This document shows positions 8,072 through 16,769 of a stretch of DNA of 39,404 bases, piece by piece. The DNA lies in contig CALUTD010000020.1 of the NCBI GenBank assembly GCA_944323625.1, positions 1 to 39,404 of the forward strand, read 5' to 3'. Source of the DNA: Candidatus Gastranaerophilales bacterium. Lineage in GTDB: Bacteria; Cyanobacteriota; Vampirovibrionia; Gastranaerophilales; Gastranaerophilaceae. The position numbers and the translations under genes are program-made. Below the pieces are notes generated by a model, which did not search any database, had not been told where the DNA came from, and saw only the letters and a program-made list of their open reading frames with translations. Positions within the stretch are counted from its first letter, which is position 1. Each line of letters begins with the position of its first letter.

Positions 8072-9109
8072 TTGGCTAATTATTATAATAAAGATTTATA
8101 TAAAGTTTTAGAAGTAAACTATGATGCGGATGAAAAAGAAATAAAGCAGTCATACAGAAGGCTTGTGCGAAAATATCATCCTGATTCTGCGGGTTCTGAT
8201 GCAAATGTATTAAAATTTAAGGAAATTCAAGAAGCTTATGAAATTCTCTCTAATGAAGATACAAGAAAGAAATATGATATACTGCATGGGTATTATAGAG
8301 AAAAAATCAAAAAAAGCTATAAAAATGAAACAACAAAAAATAAATATGAAGAATACATAAAAAGTGCTCAAAAGCATGCCCAAAGTTCAATGCCATTTTC
8401 TCAATCAGTAAATGAAGCGCTGGACAGTCTTTTTCATTCGAAAAAAACAACAGGAAAAAAAGAAGCCAAAATGCCGGTTAACGGAGATGATATTAATCTT
8501 GAAATATCACTGTCATGCTTTGAGGCAATAAACGGAACAAACAGAAAAGTAAATATACTGCATACACAACCATGCCCGAATTGTGAAGGCAGAAAGTTTA
8601 TAAACGGAACTGAATGTTCAATGTGCAAGGGAACGGGGCAATTATCTTTGCAAAAAAAAATAAACGTTAAAATTCCAAAAGGAGTAAACAGAGGGTCAAA
8701 AATCCGAGTAAAAAAAGAAGGCAACAAAGGGCTTAACGGTGGCAAAGACGGAGATTTATATTTAATAGTTAAAATAGAAAAAAATCCTTATTTTGATACA
8801 GAAGGAATGAATATATTATGCAATCTTCCCATTACTCCTTATGAAGCTGTTTTGGGGGCTGATGTTAATTTAAAAATTATGGATGAAAATATCATGGTAA
8901 AAATTCCGGCCATGACATCATCAGGTCAAAAATTGCGGCTTGCCGGGCTAGGACTTTATAATAAAGCAAAAACAAAACGAGGAGATATTATTATTACCGT
9001 TGAAATTAAACTGCCAAAAAAATTATCTCCTCAAGAAACAGAATTATACGAAAAACTAAAACAAATTTCAGACTACGATATAAGAGAAGAATTAAAATAT
9101 GTCAAATAA
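8072..9109 (+). CDS. DnaJ-like Hsp40 co-chaperone with a half-size zinc finger
   Basis: 345 residues from a TTG start, which is supported by AGGAG seven bases upstream. Residues 1-70 are a J domain with the HPD motif at 36-38, which stimulates DnaK ATPase. Instead of the four CxxCxGxG repeats of DnaJ, only two CxxC pairs are present (Cys 168, 171, 182, 185), enough for one zinc ion. The C-terminal substrate-binding domains follow (about 140-330). It is shorter than classical DnaJ (about 375), and the Gly/Phe region is replaced by a Lys/Ser-rich linker. It overlaps queE by 11 bases. It may be a second, specialised DnaJ beside a canonical one elsewhere. Confidence 0.85.
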   Translation: MANYYNKDLYKVLEVNYDADEKEIKQSYRRLVRKYHPDSAGSDANVLKFKEIQEAYEILSNEDTRKKYDILHGYYREKIKKSYKNETTKNKYEEYIKSAQKHAQSSMPFSQSVNEALDSLFHSKKTTGKKEAKMPVNGDDINLEISLSCFEAINGTNRKVNILHTQPCPNCEGRKFINGTECSMCKGTGQLSLQKKINVKIPKGVNRGSKIRVKKEGNKGLNGGKDGDLYLIVKIEKNPYFDTEGMNILCNLPITPYEAVLGADVNLKIMDENIMVKIPAMTSSGQKLRLAGLGLYNKAKTKRGDIIITVEIKLPKKLSPQETELYEKLKQISDYDIREELKYVK

Positions 9110-9770
9110 AGTATTAATAAAGGAAATTTTTGAATCAATTCAAGGGGAAGGTCCTTATATCGGAGTGAATCAGTTATTCGTCAGATTTTCAAAGTGTAAT
9201 CTTAATTGTGATTACTGTGATACTGATTTTCAAACAAACTTAAAAGAATATACGGAAACTGATTTTATAAATGAAATAAACAAATATAATAATATTCATT
9301 CAGTAAGTTTAACGGGCGGTGAACCTCTTTTGGAAGTCGATTTTTTGAAAAATACACTTAAAAATATCGATAAAAAGATATATTTGGAAACAAACGGAAC
9401 TTTATATGAAAATCTTAAACAAATAATAGATTATATTGAAATAATTTCAATGGATATTAAGCTTCCTTCTTCAACTAAAATGCCTGATATGTTTGATATT
9501 CATAAAAAATTTATTGAAACTTCAGCAGAAAAAAATAAAGAAATTTTTCTTAAAGTTGTTTTTGATGAAAATATTACACGAGAGGAAATTATAAAAACAG
9601 TAAATCTTGCGAAGTCACACAATTTGTTAATTGTATTGCAACCAAAAACAGATGGTGAGGTTTTGAATTTAAAGTCTGATTTTATAAGTTCAGTATTTTA
9701 TAAATATATAGAAATTTATAAAAATATAAGGTTAATTCCACAGGTACATAAGTTTATAAATATCAGATAA
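9099..9770 (+). CDS. queE: 7-carboxy-7-deazaguanine synthase, radical SAM
   Basis: 223 residues. The opening IKEIFESIQGEGPYIG is the QueE signature. The radical SAM cluster motif is CNLNCDYC (Cx3Cx2C), and GGEPLLE is the SAM-binding GGE motif. The enzyme rearranges 6-carboxytetrahydropterin into 7-carboxy-7-deazaguanine on the way to queuosine (and in some bacteria to deazaguanine DNA modification). No queC, queD or queF is in the window. The start overlaps the end of the DnaJ-like gene, so the two are co-translated. The length fits the short QueE form. Confidence 0.9.
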   Translation: MSNKVLIKEIFESIQGEGPYIGVNQLFVRFSKCNLNCDYCDTDFQTNLKEYTETDFINEINKYNNIHSVSLTGGEPLLEVDFLKNTLKNIDKKIYLETNGTLYENLKQIIDYIEIISMDIKLPSSTKMPDMFDIHKKFIETSAEKNKEIFLKVVFDENITREEIIKTVNLAKSHNLLIVLQPKTDGEVLNLKSDFISSVFYKYIEIYKNIRLIPQVHKFINIR

Positions 9771-9771
9771 A

Positions 9772-9800
9772 TTGTTAAATAAATATGTGTTTGATATAAT
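9772..9800 (+). promoter_or_regulatory. Sigma-70-type promoter of the CooC-like/folD pair
   Basis: TTGTTA (9772-9777), a 17-base spacer and a perfect TATAAT (9795-9800), 25 bases before ATG 9826, which has GGAG at 9815-9818. Confidence 0.65.
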
Positions 9801-9825
9801 AATAAATATTCATCGGAGATTTTGA

Positions 9826-10584
9826 ATGACGGTATCAATAGCAATTACAGGAAAAGGCGGTAGCGGGAAAACGACGGTTACAAAAGCATTGTGGCACGTT
9901 ATAAGAGAAAAGAACCCATCTAAAACGGTTTTATTATTTGATAATGATTTAACCTCTGAATTAGCACATAGTTTCGGAAAAGACATAAGGCAAACAATAT
10001 ATGGTATAAGAAGCGGAAAGCATGAATATAAAACCGGAATCCCCGAAAACATGACAAAACAGGAATATATTGAATGGGCCCTTGAGGATATTCTTGTTCC
10101 GTTGGATGAAAATACGGATATTATTGTTTCGTGGCTTATAGGCTCAAAGGACTGCCGATGCCCTATTACAAAACAAATAAACGATGCACTTGTAAAACTT
10201 ATAAACAGATACGATTTTGTAATATTTGACTGTGAGTTTGACCTTAAATATCTTTATCAGCTTGTTGACATTCCTATAAATGTTACTTTAGTAATAGCAA
10301 GACCAAATGAAGCTTCAATTCATCTTGCGAAAAGAATAGAAGAATATAGCGCAAAATATGCCGCAGGCGAACAGTTAGGTGTAATACTTAATAAAGTTGA
10401 TAAACAAGAGATAGAACCTTTATTTGATTTATTAAGTAAAAATGATTTAACTGCATTGGGAACTATTCCTAAAGATAATTTACTTAAACAAAAAAGAATT
10501 TCGAAAGAATCGGTAATTGTTCAAACTGCACTTGAACAATTATATTACAGATTAAATATACCACAGAATGAGGAATTAGAATGA
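9826..10584 (+). CDS. CooC/AcsF-type P-loop ATPase (putative nickel insertion factor)
   Basis: 252 residues of the MinD/SIMIBI class. The deviant Walker A GKGGSGKTT is at residues 9-17. A C-x-C pair (Cys110, Cys112, in KDCRCPITKQ) is followed by YDFVIFDCEFDLKYL; this matches CooC and AcsF, where the C-x-C binds metal at the dimer interface during nickel loading of CO dehydrogenase or acetyl-CoA synthase. Its stop overlaps the folD start (ATGA). In acetogens, genes of this type sit near folD in the methyl-branch cluster, but no CODH gene is visible here. The alternative is a CooC-like ATPase recruited to another metalloenzyme. The family is fairly clear; the substrate is unknown. Confidence 0.75.
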   Translation: MTVSIAITGKGGSGKTTVTKALWHVIREKNPSKTVLLFDNDLTSELAHSFGKDIRQTIYGIRSGKHEYKTGIPENMTKQEYIEWALEDILVPLDENTDIIVSWLIGSKDCRCPITKQINDALVKLINRYDFVIFDCEFDLKYLYQLVDIPINVTLVIARPNEASIHLAKRIEEYSAKYAAGEQLGVILNKVDKQEIEPLFDLLSKNDLTALGTIPKDNLLKQKRISKESVIVQTALEQLYYRLNIPQNEELE

Positions 10585-11429
10585 CTATAATCTTAGACGG
10601 GAAAAATCTTTCAAAAAAAATTATTGAAGATATTAAAATAAATACAACAAAATATGAAAAAAAACCTACACTGGCAGTATTTTTAGTTGGTAAAAATCCT
10701 GCCAGTCAAATTTATGTAAAAAATAAACAACGACAAGCAGAGTATGTAGGATTTAACTCGATTGTTAACGAACTTCCACATGACATATCCGAAAATGATT
10801 TACTTGAGCAAATATATATAATGAATGACTCACCTGACATAAATGCCATACTTGTTCAGCTTCCGCTTCCCGAAAACTTAAATCAACAAAAAATATTGGA
10901 AGCTATAGACCCGATAAAAGATGTTGATTGCTTTACATCGTATAATTTCGGTTGGCTGGCACTGGGGTATAATCCGTATGTGTTACCTTGCACACCAAAA
11001 GGAATAATAAGACTTTTAGATGAGTATAAAATTAATTTGGAAGGTAAAAATGCAATTGTTATCGGCCGCTCAAATATAGTAGGAAAACCATTGGCATTAT
11101 TGTTGCAACAAAGAAATGCAACTGTAACAACTGCTCATAGCAGAACAGAAAATTTAAAACAAATAACTAAAGAGCATGATATTGTTGTTGCTGCAATAGG
11201 AATGAAAGAATATATAACTGCAGATTATATAAAAGAAGGAGCAATTGTCATTGATGTAGGAATAAACAGAACAAATGAAGGTTTATTTGGTGATATAAAA
11301 TATGAAGAAGTAAAAGAAAAAGCTTCATATATAACACCTGTACCGGGAGGAGTGGGCCCGATGACTATAGCAATGCTTTTAGAAAATACTTTTGAGTTAT
11401 ATAAAATTCAAAGAAGTCTTGTAGTATAA
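10581..11429 (+). CDS. folD: Methylenetetrahydrofolate dehydrogenase / methenyltetrahydrofolate cyclohydrolase
   Basis: 282 residues, the normal FolD length. Motifs: SQIYVKNKQRQAEYVG with the catalytic YxxxK; VQLPLP; the substrate loop KDVDCF; the Rossmann segment GRSNIVGKPLALLL; and the C-terminal VPGGVGPMT. It interconverts methylene-, methenyl- and formyl-tetrahydrofolate in cytosolic one-carbon metabolism. It is translationally coupled to the CooC-like gene by a 4-base ATGA overlap. Confidence 0.95.
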   Translation: MTIILDGKNLSKKIIEDIKINTTKYEKKPTLAVFLVGKNPASQIYVKNKQRQAEYVGFNSIVNELPHDISENDLLEQIYIMNDSPDINAILVQLPLPENLNQQKILEAIDPIKDVDCFTSYNFGWLALGYNPYVLPCTPKGIIRLLDEYKINLEGKNAIVIGRSNIVGKPLALLLQQRNATVTTAHSRTENLKQITKEHDIVVAAIGMKEYITADYIKEGAIVIDVGINRTNEGLFGDIKYEEVKEKASYITPVPGGVGPMTIAMLLENTFELYKIQRSLVV

Positions 11430-11485
11430 ATGCGGTTGGACAAAAAAGCCTTTTTATTATAAAGTAGATATGAAAAAGGATTTTT

Positions 11486-12826
11486 ATGAAAATTGTAATA
11501 TACGGTGCAAATGAAACAGCTTGTCTTATAGCGGCAAAATTGTTTGAAGACCACGATATAATAGTTATTGATGACGGTACGGAAAATAACAGTAATATAG
11601 AAAAACTCGATATAGAATATGTTGAGGGGTCAGGCTCTAATATTGCATTATTAGAATCAATAGGAATAAAAGATGCCGATATATTTATTGCTTGTACCGA
11701 TAATGATGAAGCAAATATTGTTGCTTGTTTAACCGTTACAAATATGACAAAATTAAAAACAGTTTGTTTTGTCAGTAAAAAAGAAAATATGGAATCTCTT
11801 TCACTCGTTCGCGGTTCAAAATATCAAAGAGAACTTATGATAGATTATGTTCTTTGGCCTGAAGAATTAATGACACAAGAAATATTTAGGATAATAACTG
11901 TTCCAAAAGCAATAGATGTTGAAAATTTTGCAAATGGTAAAGCAAGATTATTTGAGTATCCAGTAGAAGAAGACACAAAATTTATTAATACAAAAGTGAA
12001 AGACTGTAATTTCCCGGATGAAACATTAATTGTAGGTATAACAAGAGATGATAAATTATTTATTCCAAATGGAGATACAGAGCTTTTATTAAATGATAAA
12101 GTTATTTTTATGGGGTCTTCATATTCTTTGGATATATTGGCGGGTAAGTTTTTTCAAGAAAAGAATGATGTTAAACAGGTAACAATAATAGGTGGTGGGA
12201 GTGTAGGACTTATGCTCGCTCAAAATCTTGAAAAAGCCAATATGAAAATAAAAATAATAGAATATGATTATGACAGATGTGTAGAGTTAACTGAAAATTT
12301 AAAAAATACACTTGTTATAAATGGTGATGGTGCTAATTTTGATCTTTTATCAGAAGAACGGCTTCAAGACTCTGATGTCGTTGTTAGTGTTACAAATAAT
12401 GATGAAAAAAATTTGTTATGTTCATTGCTTGCAAAACAATTAGGAGTTGAAAAGGTTATAACAAGAGTATCTAAAAATGCTAATGCAAATTTATTTGAAA
12501 AAGTTGGTATTGATGTAGCTATTTCTCAAAATGGTGCAGCTATAGACAATATAGAAAACCATTTAATTAAAACGGGTGAAATTCTTGCAACAGTTGAAAA
12601 AGGACAGGGGAAAGTTTTAGAAATATGTATACCTCAAAGTTTTAAACAAACTACTCTTATGGATTTGAAAATGCCATGTAAAGCTATTGTTGCTATAATT
12701 CAAAGAAGAAACAGAGTTATTATTCCAAAAGGCAGTACACAAATTATGCCTCTGGATAATTTAATTGTGTTTACAACACAAGAAAATGCAGATAGTGTTC
12801 TCTCTTTTTTCAAAAGGTGCGGTTAA
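11486..12826 (+). CDS. trkA: Trk potassium uptake regulatory protein TrkA
   Basis: 446 residues, two RCK units (each NAD-binding plus TrkA-C). The second Rossmann motif is intact (IIGGGSVGLMLA, near residue 235). The first is degenerate: GANETA in place of the usual GxGxxG, so its nucleotide binding may be weakened. TrkA is a cytoplasmic ring that gates TrkH in response to nucleotides. The gene is three bases before trkH. AAAGGA precedes the ATG. Confidence 0.92.
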   Translation: MKIVIYGANETACLIAAKLFEDHDIIVIDDGTENNSNIEKLDIEYVEGSGSNIALLESIGIKDADIFIACTDNDEANIVACLTVTNMTKLKTVCFVSKKENMESLSLVRGSKYQRELMIDYVLWPEELMTQEIFRIITVPKAIDVENFANGKARLFEYPVEEDTKFINTKVKDCNFPDETLIVGITRDDKLFIPNGDTELLLNDKVIFMGSSYSLDILAGKFFQEKNDVKQVTIIGGGSVGLMLAQNLEKANMKIKIIEYDYDRCVELTENLKNTLVINGDGANFDLLSEERLQDSDVVVSVTNNDEKNLLCSLLAKQLGVEKVITRVSKNANANLFEKVGIDVAISQNGAAIDNIENHLIKTGEILATVEKGQGKVLEICIPQSFKQTTLMDLKMPCKAIVAIIQRRNRVIIPKGSTQIMPLDNLIVFTTQENADSVLSFFKRCG

Positions 12827-12829
12827 AAA

Positions 12830-14326
12830 ATGAATTTAAGGTACATATTAAATATAGTAAGTCTTATTTTAAAGTATATGGCAATTGTAATGCTTGTACC
12901 TTGTATATGTGCTTTCATAATAAAAGAAACAAATGCTTGGCAGCCTTTTGCCGCTGCTTCAATTATAGCATTAGTAATCAGTATAATTTTTAAAAGTGAT
13001 AAAGAAATTACTGATGAAATAGATAATATGACAAGAGCAGAAGCTCTTACTATAGTGATGGTTACTTGGGTAATAATTTCTTTATTATCGGCTGCAACAT
13101 TTGTGTATTTTGGGCTTAGTCCTATAGATGCTTTATTTGAAAGTGTATCGGGGATTACAACTACCGGTGCCACAGTTCTTTCTGATTTTTCACTTTACCC
13201 AAAAACAATGTTTTTTTGGCGTTCATTTAGTCAATGGCTTGGCGGTATGGGTATCCTTGTATTATTTATAGCAATACTTCCTAAGTTCGCAGTTGCCGGA
13301 AGACAAATGTTTTTAGCCGAATCACCCGGAGCAAGCTCTACTGACAGTAAATTGACTCCGCGAATCAGACAAACGGCAGCTGCATTATGGGGAATATATT
13401 TTGCTCTGACTTTAATTGAGTTTATTGCACTTTTATATTTTGGAATGCCTGTTTTTGATGCTGTCTGTACATCGTTATCCACTCTCTCCGGAGGAGGATT
13501 GTCAAATTTATCGCAAGGTATTATTGTGTATGCCCAATCAAAATGTTTGTGGGTTATTGCTTTATTTATGTTCCTATCAGGAACAAATTTTGCACTTCAA
13601 TATAAAGTTTACGTAAAAAGAAATTTTTTGGCACTTTTTAAAGACGATGAATTTAAATCATATGTTTTTATTGTTTTGGCATTTACAATATTTATAGCTG
13701 TAACATTAACAACTCATCATATATATGATTTTGCAAAATCATTAAAAGAAGCATTTTTTCAGGTTGTATCCATTATAACAACAACCGGTTTTGCTTCCGT
13801 TGATTACAATCAGTGGAATTTAAGGGCCAAATTATTATTGTTTCTGTTGATGTTTACGGGGGCTTCAATAGGTTCTGCGGCCGGCGGTGTAAAGCTTTTA
13901 AGACTTGTTTTAATTTTTAAATATTTAAGAAGACAAATTGCAAAAATACACCATCCTAATGGAGTCTATCCTATAAAAATAAATAAAGTAATTGTTTCTG
14001 AAGATGTTGTAAGACAAATTGTTTCTTTTGTCATTTTTTATTATGTCATATTTGGGGTAAGTGCTGTACTTATGGTTTATATTGAACAAAATACTATTGT
14101 CGGAACTACTGCTGCTATTGCAACTTTAGGCAATGTCGGTCCCGGTTTTGGGGTTATAGGGCCTATGGGAAATTACGGTTCTTTAGAGTTCCTTTCAAAG
14201 TGTATTTGCATATTTAATATGCTTATAGGCCGTTTGGAATTGATTCCGTTTTTGGCTTTATTCCATCCTGATTTTTGGTACTTGAAAAGAACAATAAAAA
14301 ATTCTAAGATTAAAAAAGCTATTTAA
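12830..14326 (+). CDS. trkH: Trk potassium transporter membrane subunit
   Basis: 498 residues with about ten hydrophobic helices arranged as four pore-loop repeats. The four selectivity-filter segments can be read: SGITTTGATV (near 108-117), STLSGGGLSN, SIITTTGFAS and TLGNVGPGFG, each with its key glycine. It imports K+ across the inner membrane with TrkA. The end converges on the prepilin gene at 14336 with only nine bases between. Confidence 0.93.
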   Translation: MNLRYILNIVSLILKYMAIVMLVPCICAFIIKETNAWQPFAAASIIALVISIIFKSDKEITDEIDNMTRAEALTIVMVTWVIISLLSAATFVYFGLSPIDALFESVSGITTTGATVLSDFSLYPKTMFFWRSFSQWLGGMGILVLFIAILPKFAVAGRQMFLAESPGASSTDSKLTPRIRQTAAALWGIYFALTLIEFIALLYFGMPVFDAVCTSLSTLSGGGLSNLSQGIIVYAQSKCLWVIALFMFLSGTNFALQYKVYVKRNFLALFKDDEFKSYVFIVLAFTIFIAVTLTTHHIYDFAKSLKEAFFQVVSIITTTGFASVDYNQWNLRAKLLLFLLMFTGASIGSAAGGVKLLRLVLIFKYLRRQIAKIHHPNGVYPIKINKVIVSEDVVRQIVSFVIFYYVIFGVSAVLMVYIEQNTIVGTTAAIATLGNVGPGFGVIGPMGNYGSLEFLSKCICIFNMLIGRLELIPFLALFHPDFWYLKRTIKNSKIKKAI

Positions 14327-14335
14327 TATTATAAA

Positions 14336-14962
14336 TTATAATCTGTACGGATAGTCATCTTTAATTTCCCATCCGTCTTTCATAATAAGTTGAAAACCTT
14401 TAAATACAGCATCAAGGGTACTATTTTTTGCTGAAGCTATAATTTCATATCTATCTCTAGAATCTTCGATAACTATTTCTGTGGAAGAACCGATATAAAA
14501 TCCAAATATATCTCTTCCTGCTTGGTTAGGACCTTTTTCTCCATTTACATCTATGTAGAAAATATTTGATTCAGAACCTGAGCAACTCATAATTGTTCCA
14601 TCGTTTAAATAAACTGCGAATACAGGCTCCTCGACAAATCCTATAGTAGAATATACATCACTACCATAAGTTATTTTGGAATAACTAAAATGGTTTGCCA
14701 AATAATTATTAAATACATACATGCAGCTTTCTTTGTCAGAACATCTTTTCCATTCCCACGATTCATTGGGAATTCCGTGTTCTATTTCTGCAAGTTTTAC
14801 AGCATTTACAAATGTCGAATAAAACTTTTTTAATTTTGCTGCTGTTTCAGTTTTTTTATGATTTGCCATAATTGTAGGTACTGTTATTGCCGCAATAATT
14901 CCGATAACAACCAAAGTTATTAATACCTCTGCAAGAGTAAATGATTTTTTATTCTTTAACAT
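14336..14962 (-). CDS. Type IV prepilin-like protein
   Basis: 208 residues from ATG 14962, which has GGAG six bases upstream; an earlier in-frame TTG at 14974 lies across that site and is rejected. The leader MLKNKKS precedes FTLAEVLITLVVIG, the prepilin N-methylation motif with Glu5, then a hydrophobic helix and KKTETAAKLKKFYSTF. The C-terminal half has DVNGEKGPN-x-x-GRD and ends KDGWEIKDDYP. The last two blocks recur in the prepilins at 35973 and 37065. The gene is divergent from an XRE regulator. It is likely a minor pilin or pseudopilin; no pilus machinery is in the window. Confidence 0.88.
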   Translation of the reverse strand: MLKNKKSFTLAEVLITLVVIGIIAAITVPTIMANHKKTETAAKLKKFYSTFVNAVKLAEIEHGIPNESWEWKRCSDKESCMYVFNNYLANHFSYSKITYGSDVYSTIGFVEEPVFAVYLNDGTIMSCSGSESNIFYIDVNGEKGPNQAGRDIFGFYIGSSTEIVIEDSRDRYEIIASAKNSTLDAVFKGFQLIMKDGWEIKDDYPYRL

Positions 14963-14980
14963 TTTAATCTCCAATAAAAA

Positions 14981-15019
14981 TTAGTATTTATGCATAAGTA
15001 TATTAGCATAATATACTAA
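14981..15019. promoter_or_regulatory. Operator-like palindromes between prepilin and XRE genes
   Basis: A perfect inverted repeat AGTATATTA (14997-15005) / TAATATACT (15009-15017) with a 3-base centre lies next to an 8-base palindrome TATGCATA (14989-14996). TTAGTA (14981-14986) and TACTAA (15014-15019) form an outer dyad. The cluster is 19-56 bases upstream of the prepilin ATG, a natural position for XRE repressor binding. The promoter boxes themselves are not clear. Confidence 0.5.
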
Positions 15020-15099
15020 TTAATTCAATAATAATTATTTTTTAAGCAAATTATATTTCAAATCAAGATATTATATTATTTTATTTTGGAGAAAGTTTT

Positions 15100-15429
15100 A
15101 TGAAATCATTAAAAGAAAAGCTGGGGTTTAGAATACAGGAAATACGCAAAAGTAAAAATATGACACAGGAAAAACTTGCGGAAAAAATAGGACTGGATAC
15201 TCCAAATTTAAGCAATATAGAACGCGGAAAAAGATTTGTATCCGAAGCTACACTTGAAAAGATTATAAAAGCGTTAAATGTAACAGAAAAAGAACTGTTT
15301 GATTTTGAACATATAAAACCGAAACGGGAATTAATTGACAGAATTAATGAAATGCTAAATGAAGCAGAGGAAAAAGAAGTTCAATTTTGTTATAAAATAT
15401 TAACTGATTTGAAACAACTCTCTAAATAA
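15100..15429 (+). CDS. XRE-family HTH transcriptional regulator
   Basis: 109 residues. The HTH is at about 8-62 (MTQEKLAEKIGLDTPNLSNIERG), the classic Cro/C1 fold. A C-terminal helical tail from about 70 (KPKRELIDRINEML) probably serves dimerisation. GGAG precedes the ATG. It is divergent from a prepilin-like gene with palindromes in the gap; the same arrangement occurs at 36714-37763. Role inferred: local regulator of the prepilin and of itself. Confidence 0.85.
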   Translation: MKSLKEKLGFRIQEIRKSKNMTQEKLAEKIGLDTPNLSNIERGKRFVSEATLEKIIKALNVTEKELFDFEHIKPKRELIDRINEMLNEAEEKEVQFCYKILTDLKQLSK

Positions 15430-15452
15430 GTGTTTGATAACAAGTTGTATAG

Positions 15453-16733
15453 TTAATGACAAACAGAACTCATAAGTTTTAAAAATTCGGGGAACGAAAT
15501 ATCCACCCATTGAAATTCATTAATTGTAATCGGAGATTTACAGACTAAGCCGGCAACATATTCACTCATTGCAATTCTGTGATCATGATAACATTCAACA
15601 CAAGAACCGCCTTCTAAGTGTTTTTTACCTGTTATAATTAAACCGTCGGGCATTTCCTGAATATCCGCACCCAATTTTGAAAGTTCATTTCTAACAGCGG
15701 TAATTCTATCCGCTTCTTTATTTCTCAAATCACCCGCATCTTTTATAACGGTTGTTCCATCTGCCAATGCCGCCATAACCGCAATTACAGGAATTTCATC
15801 AATAAGTCTCGGTATAATTTCTCCTTCGATTACAGTTGAATTAAGTTTAGAATATCTTACTCTTATATCGGCAACTTTTTCATTTGATATTAATCTTTCA
15901 TTCAATATTTCTATATCACCGTTCATAGCTTTTACAACATCGATTATCCCTGAGCGTGTTTCATTAATTCCGACATTTTTAATTAAAATATCCGCCCCGG
16001 GTACTATTAAAGCAGCAGCGATAAAAAATGCGGCAGAAGAAATATCTCCTGCAACTGTTATATCAACAGGCTGCAGTTGAGATTTTTGAACTGAAACCTT
16101 ATTGTCTTCAATCTTTATATCGGCTCCCATATATTCAAACATAAGTTCTGTATGGTTTCTTGACTTATAAGGTTCCGTAAAAGAAGTAACACCATCAGCA
16201 TTCAAACCGGCCAATAACAGACAGGACTTAACCTGGGCCGAAGCTAGATGAGAATTATAATCTATTCCTTTTAAATTTGTTCCGTAAATTTTAACCGGCA
16301 GTTTATAATCACTATGGTCAAATTTGGCACCCATCATTTCCAAAGGACTAATGACTCGTTTCATTGGTCTTTTTGATAAGCTTTCATCTCCAAAAAGTTC
16401 AGTATTGAAATTCTGTCCTGCAAGAAGCCCCGTCATTAAACGGGTTGTTGTACCGGAATTTCCGCAATCAAGAGGACTGCCAGGTTCCTTGAGTGCATTT
16501 TTAGCATTTATAAAAAGTTCTTTTTCATTTAAATAATCAACACTGCAACCCAGCATTTGGATTATTTTTAATGTCGACATACAATCCGCGCCTTTTGAAA
16601 AATTTGCAATCTTGACTTTTCCTTTTGTCAGCGCAGAAAACATAAATGCTCTGTGAGTAATTGATTTATCTGCAGGAATCTCTATTTCACCTTTTAATGA
16701 TTCTGCTTTTTTAACGGTTATATCCATAACCAT
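15453..16733 (-). CDS. aroA: 3-phosphoshikimate 1-carboxyvinyltransferase (EPSP synthase)
   Basis: About 426 residues. Family landmarks: EIEIPADKSITHR at the N-terminus (phosphate-binding K and S), GNSGTTTRLM, SLSKRPMKRV, SRNHTELM, and DHRIAMS near the C-terminus. It joins shikimate-3-phosphate and PEP in the aromatic amino-acid pathway. The start is uncertain: a TTG at 16742 and ATGs at 16733 and 16727 are all in frame, with no clear ribosome site; the ATGs fit the family length better. It is the last gene of the rsmA-ispE-murQ-aroA transcript. The ADKS in place of the common GDKS/GSKS is a small variation. Confidence 0.93.
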   Translation of the reverse strand: MVMDITVKKAESLKGEIEIPADKSITHRAFMFSALTKGKVKIANFSKGADCMSTLKIIQMLGCSVDYLNEKELFINAKNALKEPGSPLDCGNSGTTTRLMTGLLAGQNFNTELFGDESLSKRPMKRVISPLEMMGAKFDHSDYKLPVKIYGTNLKGIDYNSHLASAQVKSCLLLAGLNADGVTSFTEPYKSRNHTELMFEYMGADIKIEDNKVSVQKSQLQPVDITVAGDISSAAFFIAAALIVPGADILIKNVGINETRSGIIDVVKAMNGDIEILNERLISNEKVADIRVRYSKLNSTVIEGEIIPRLIDEIPVIAVMAALADGTTVIKDAGDLRNKEADRITAVRNELSKLGADIQEMPDGLIITGKKHLEGGSCVECYHDHRIAMSEYVAGLVCKSPITINEFQWVDISFPEFLKLMSSVCH

Positions 16734-16769
16734 ATTAGACAATAAATAGTTTATATTTGCAAATATTTT

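Noticed and set aside
14962-14974. TTG at 14974 as start of the first prepilin
   Set aside because: The GGAG ribosome site lies within that extension; ATG 14962 is properly spaced.
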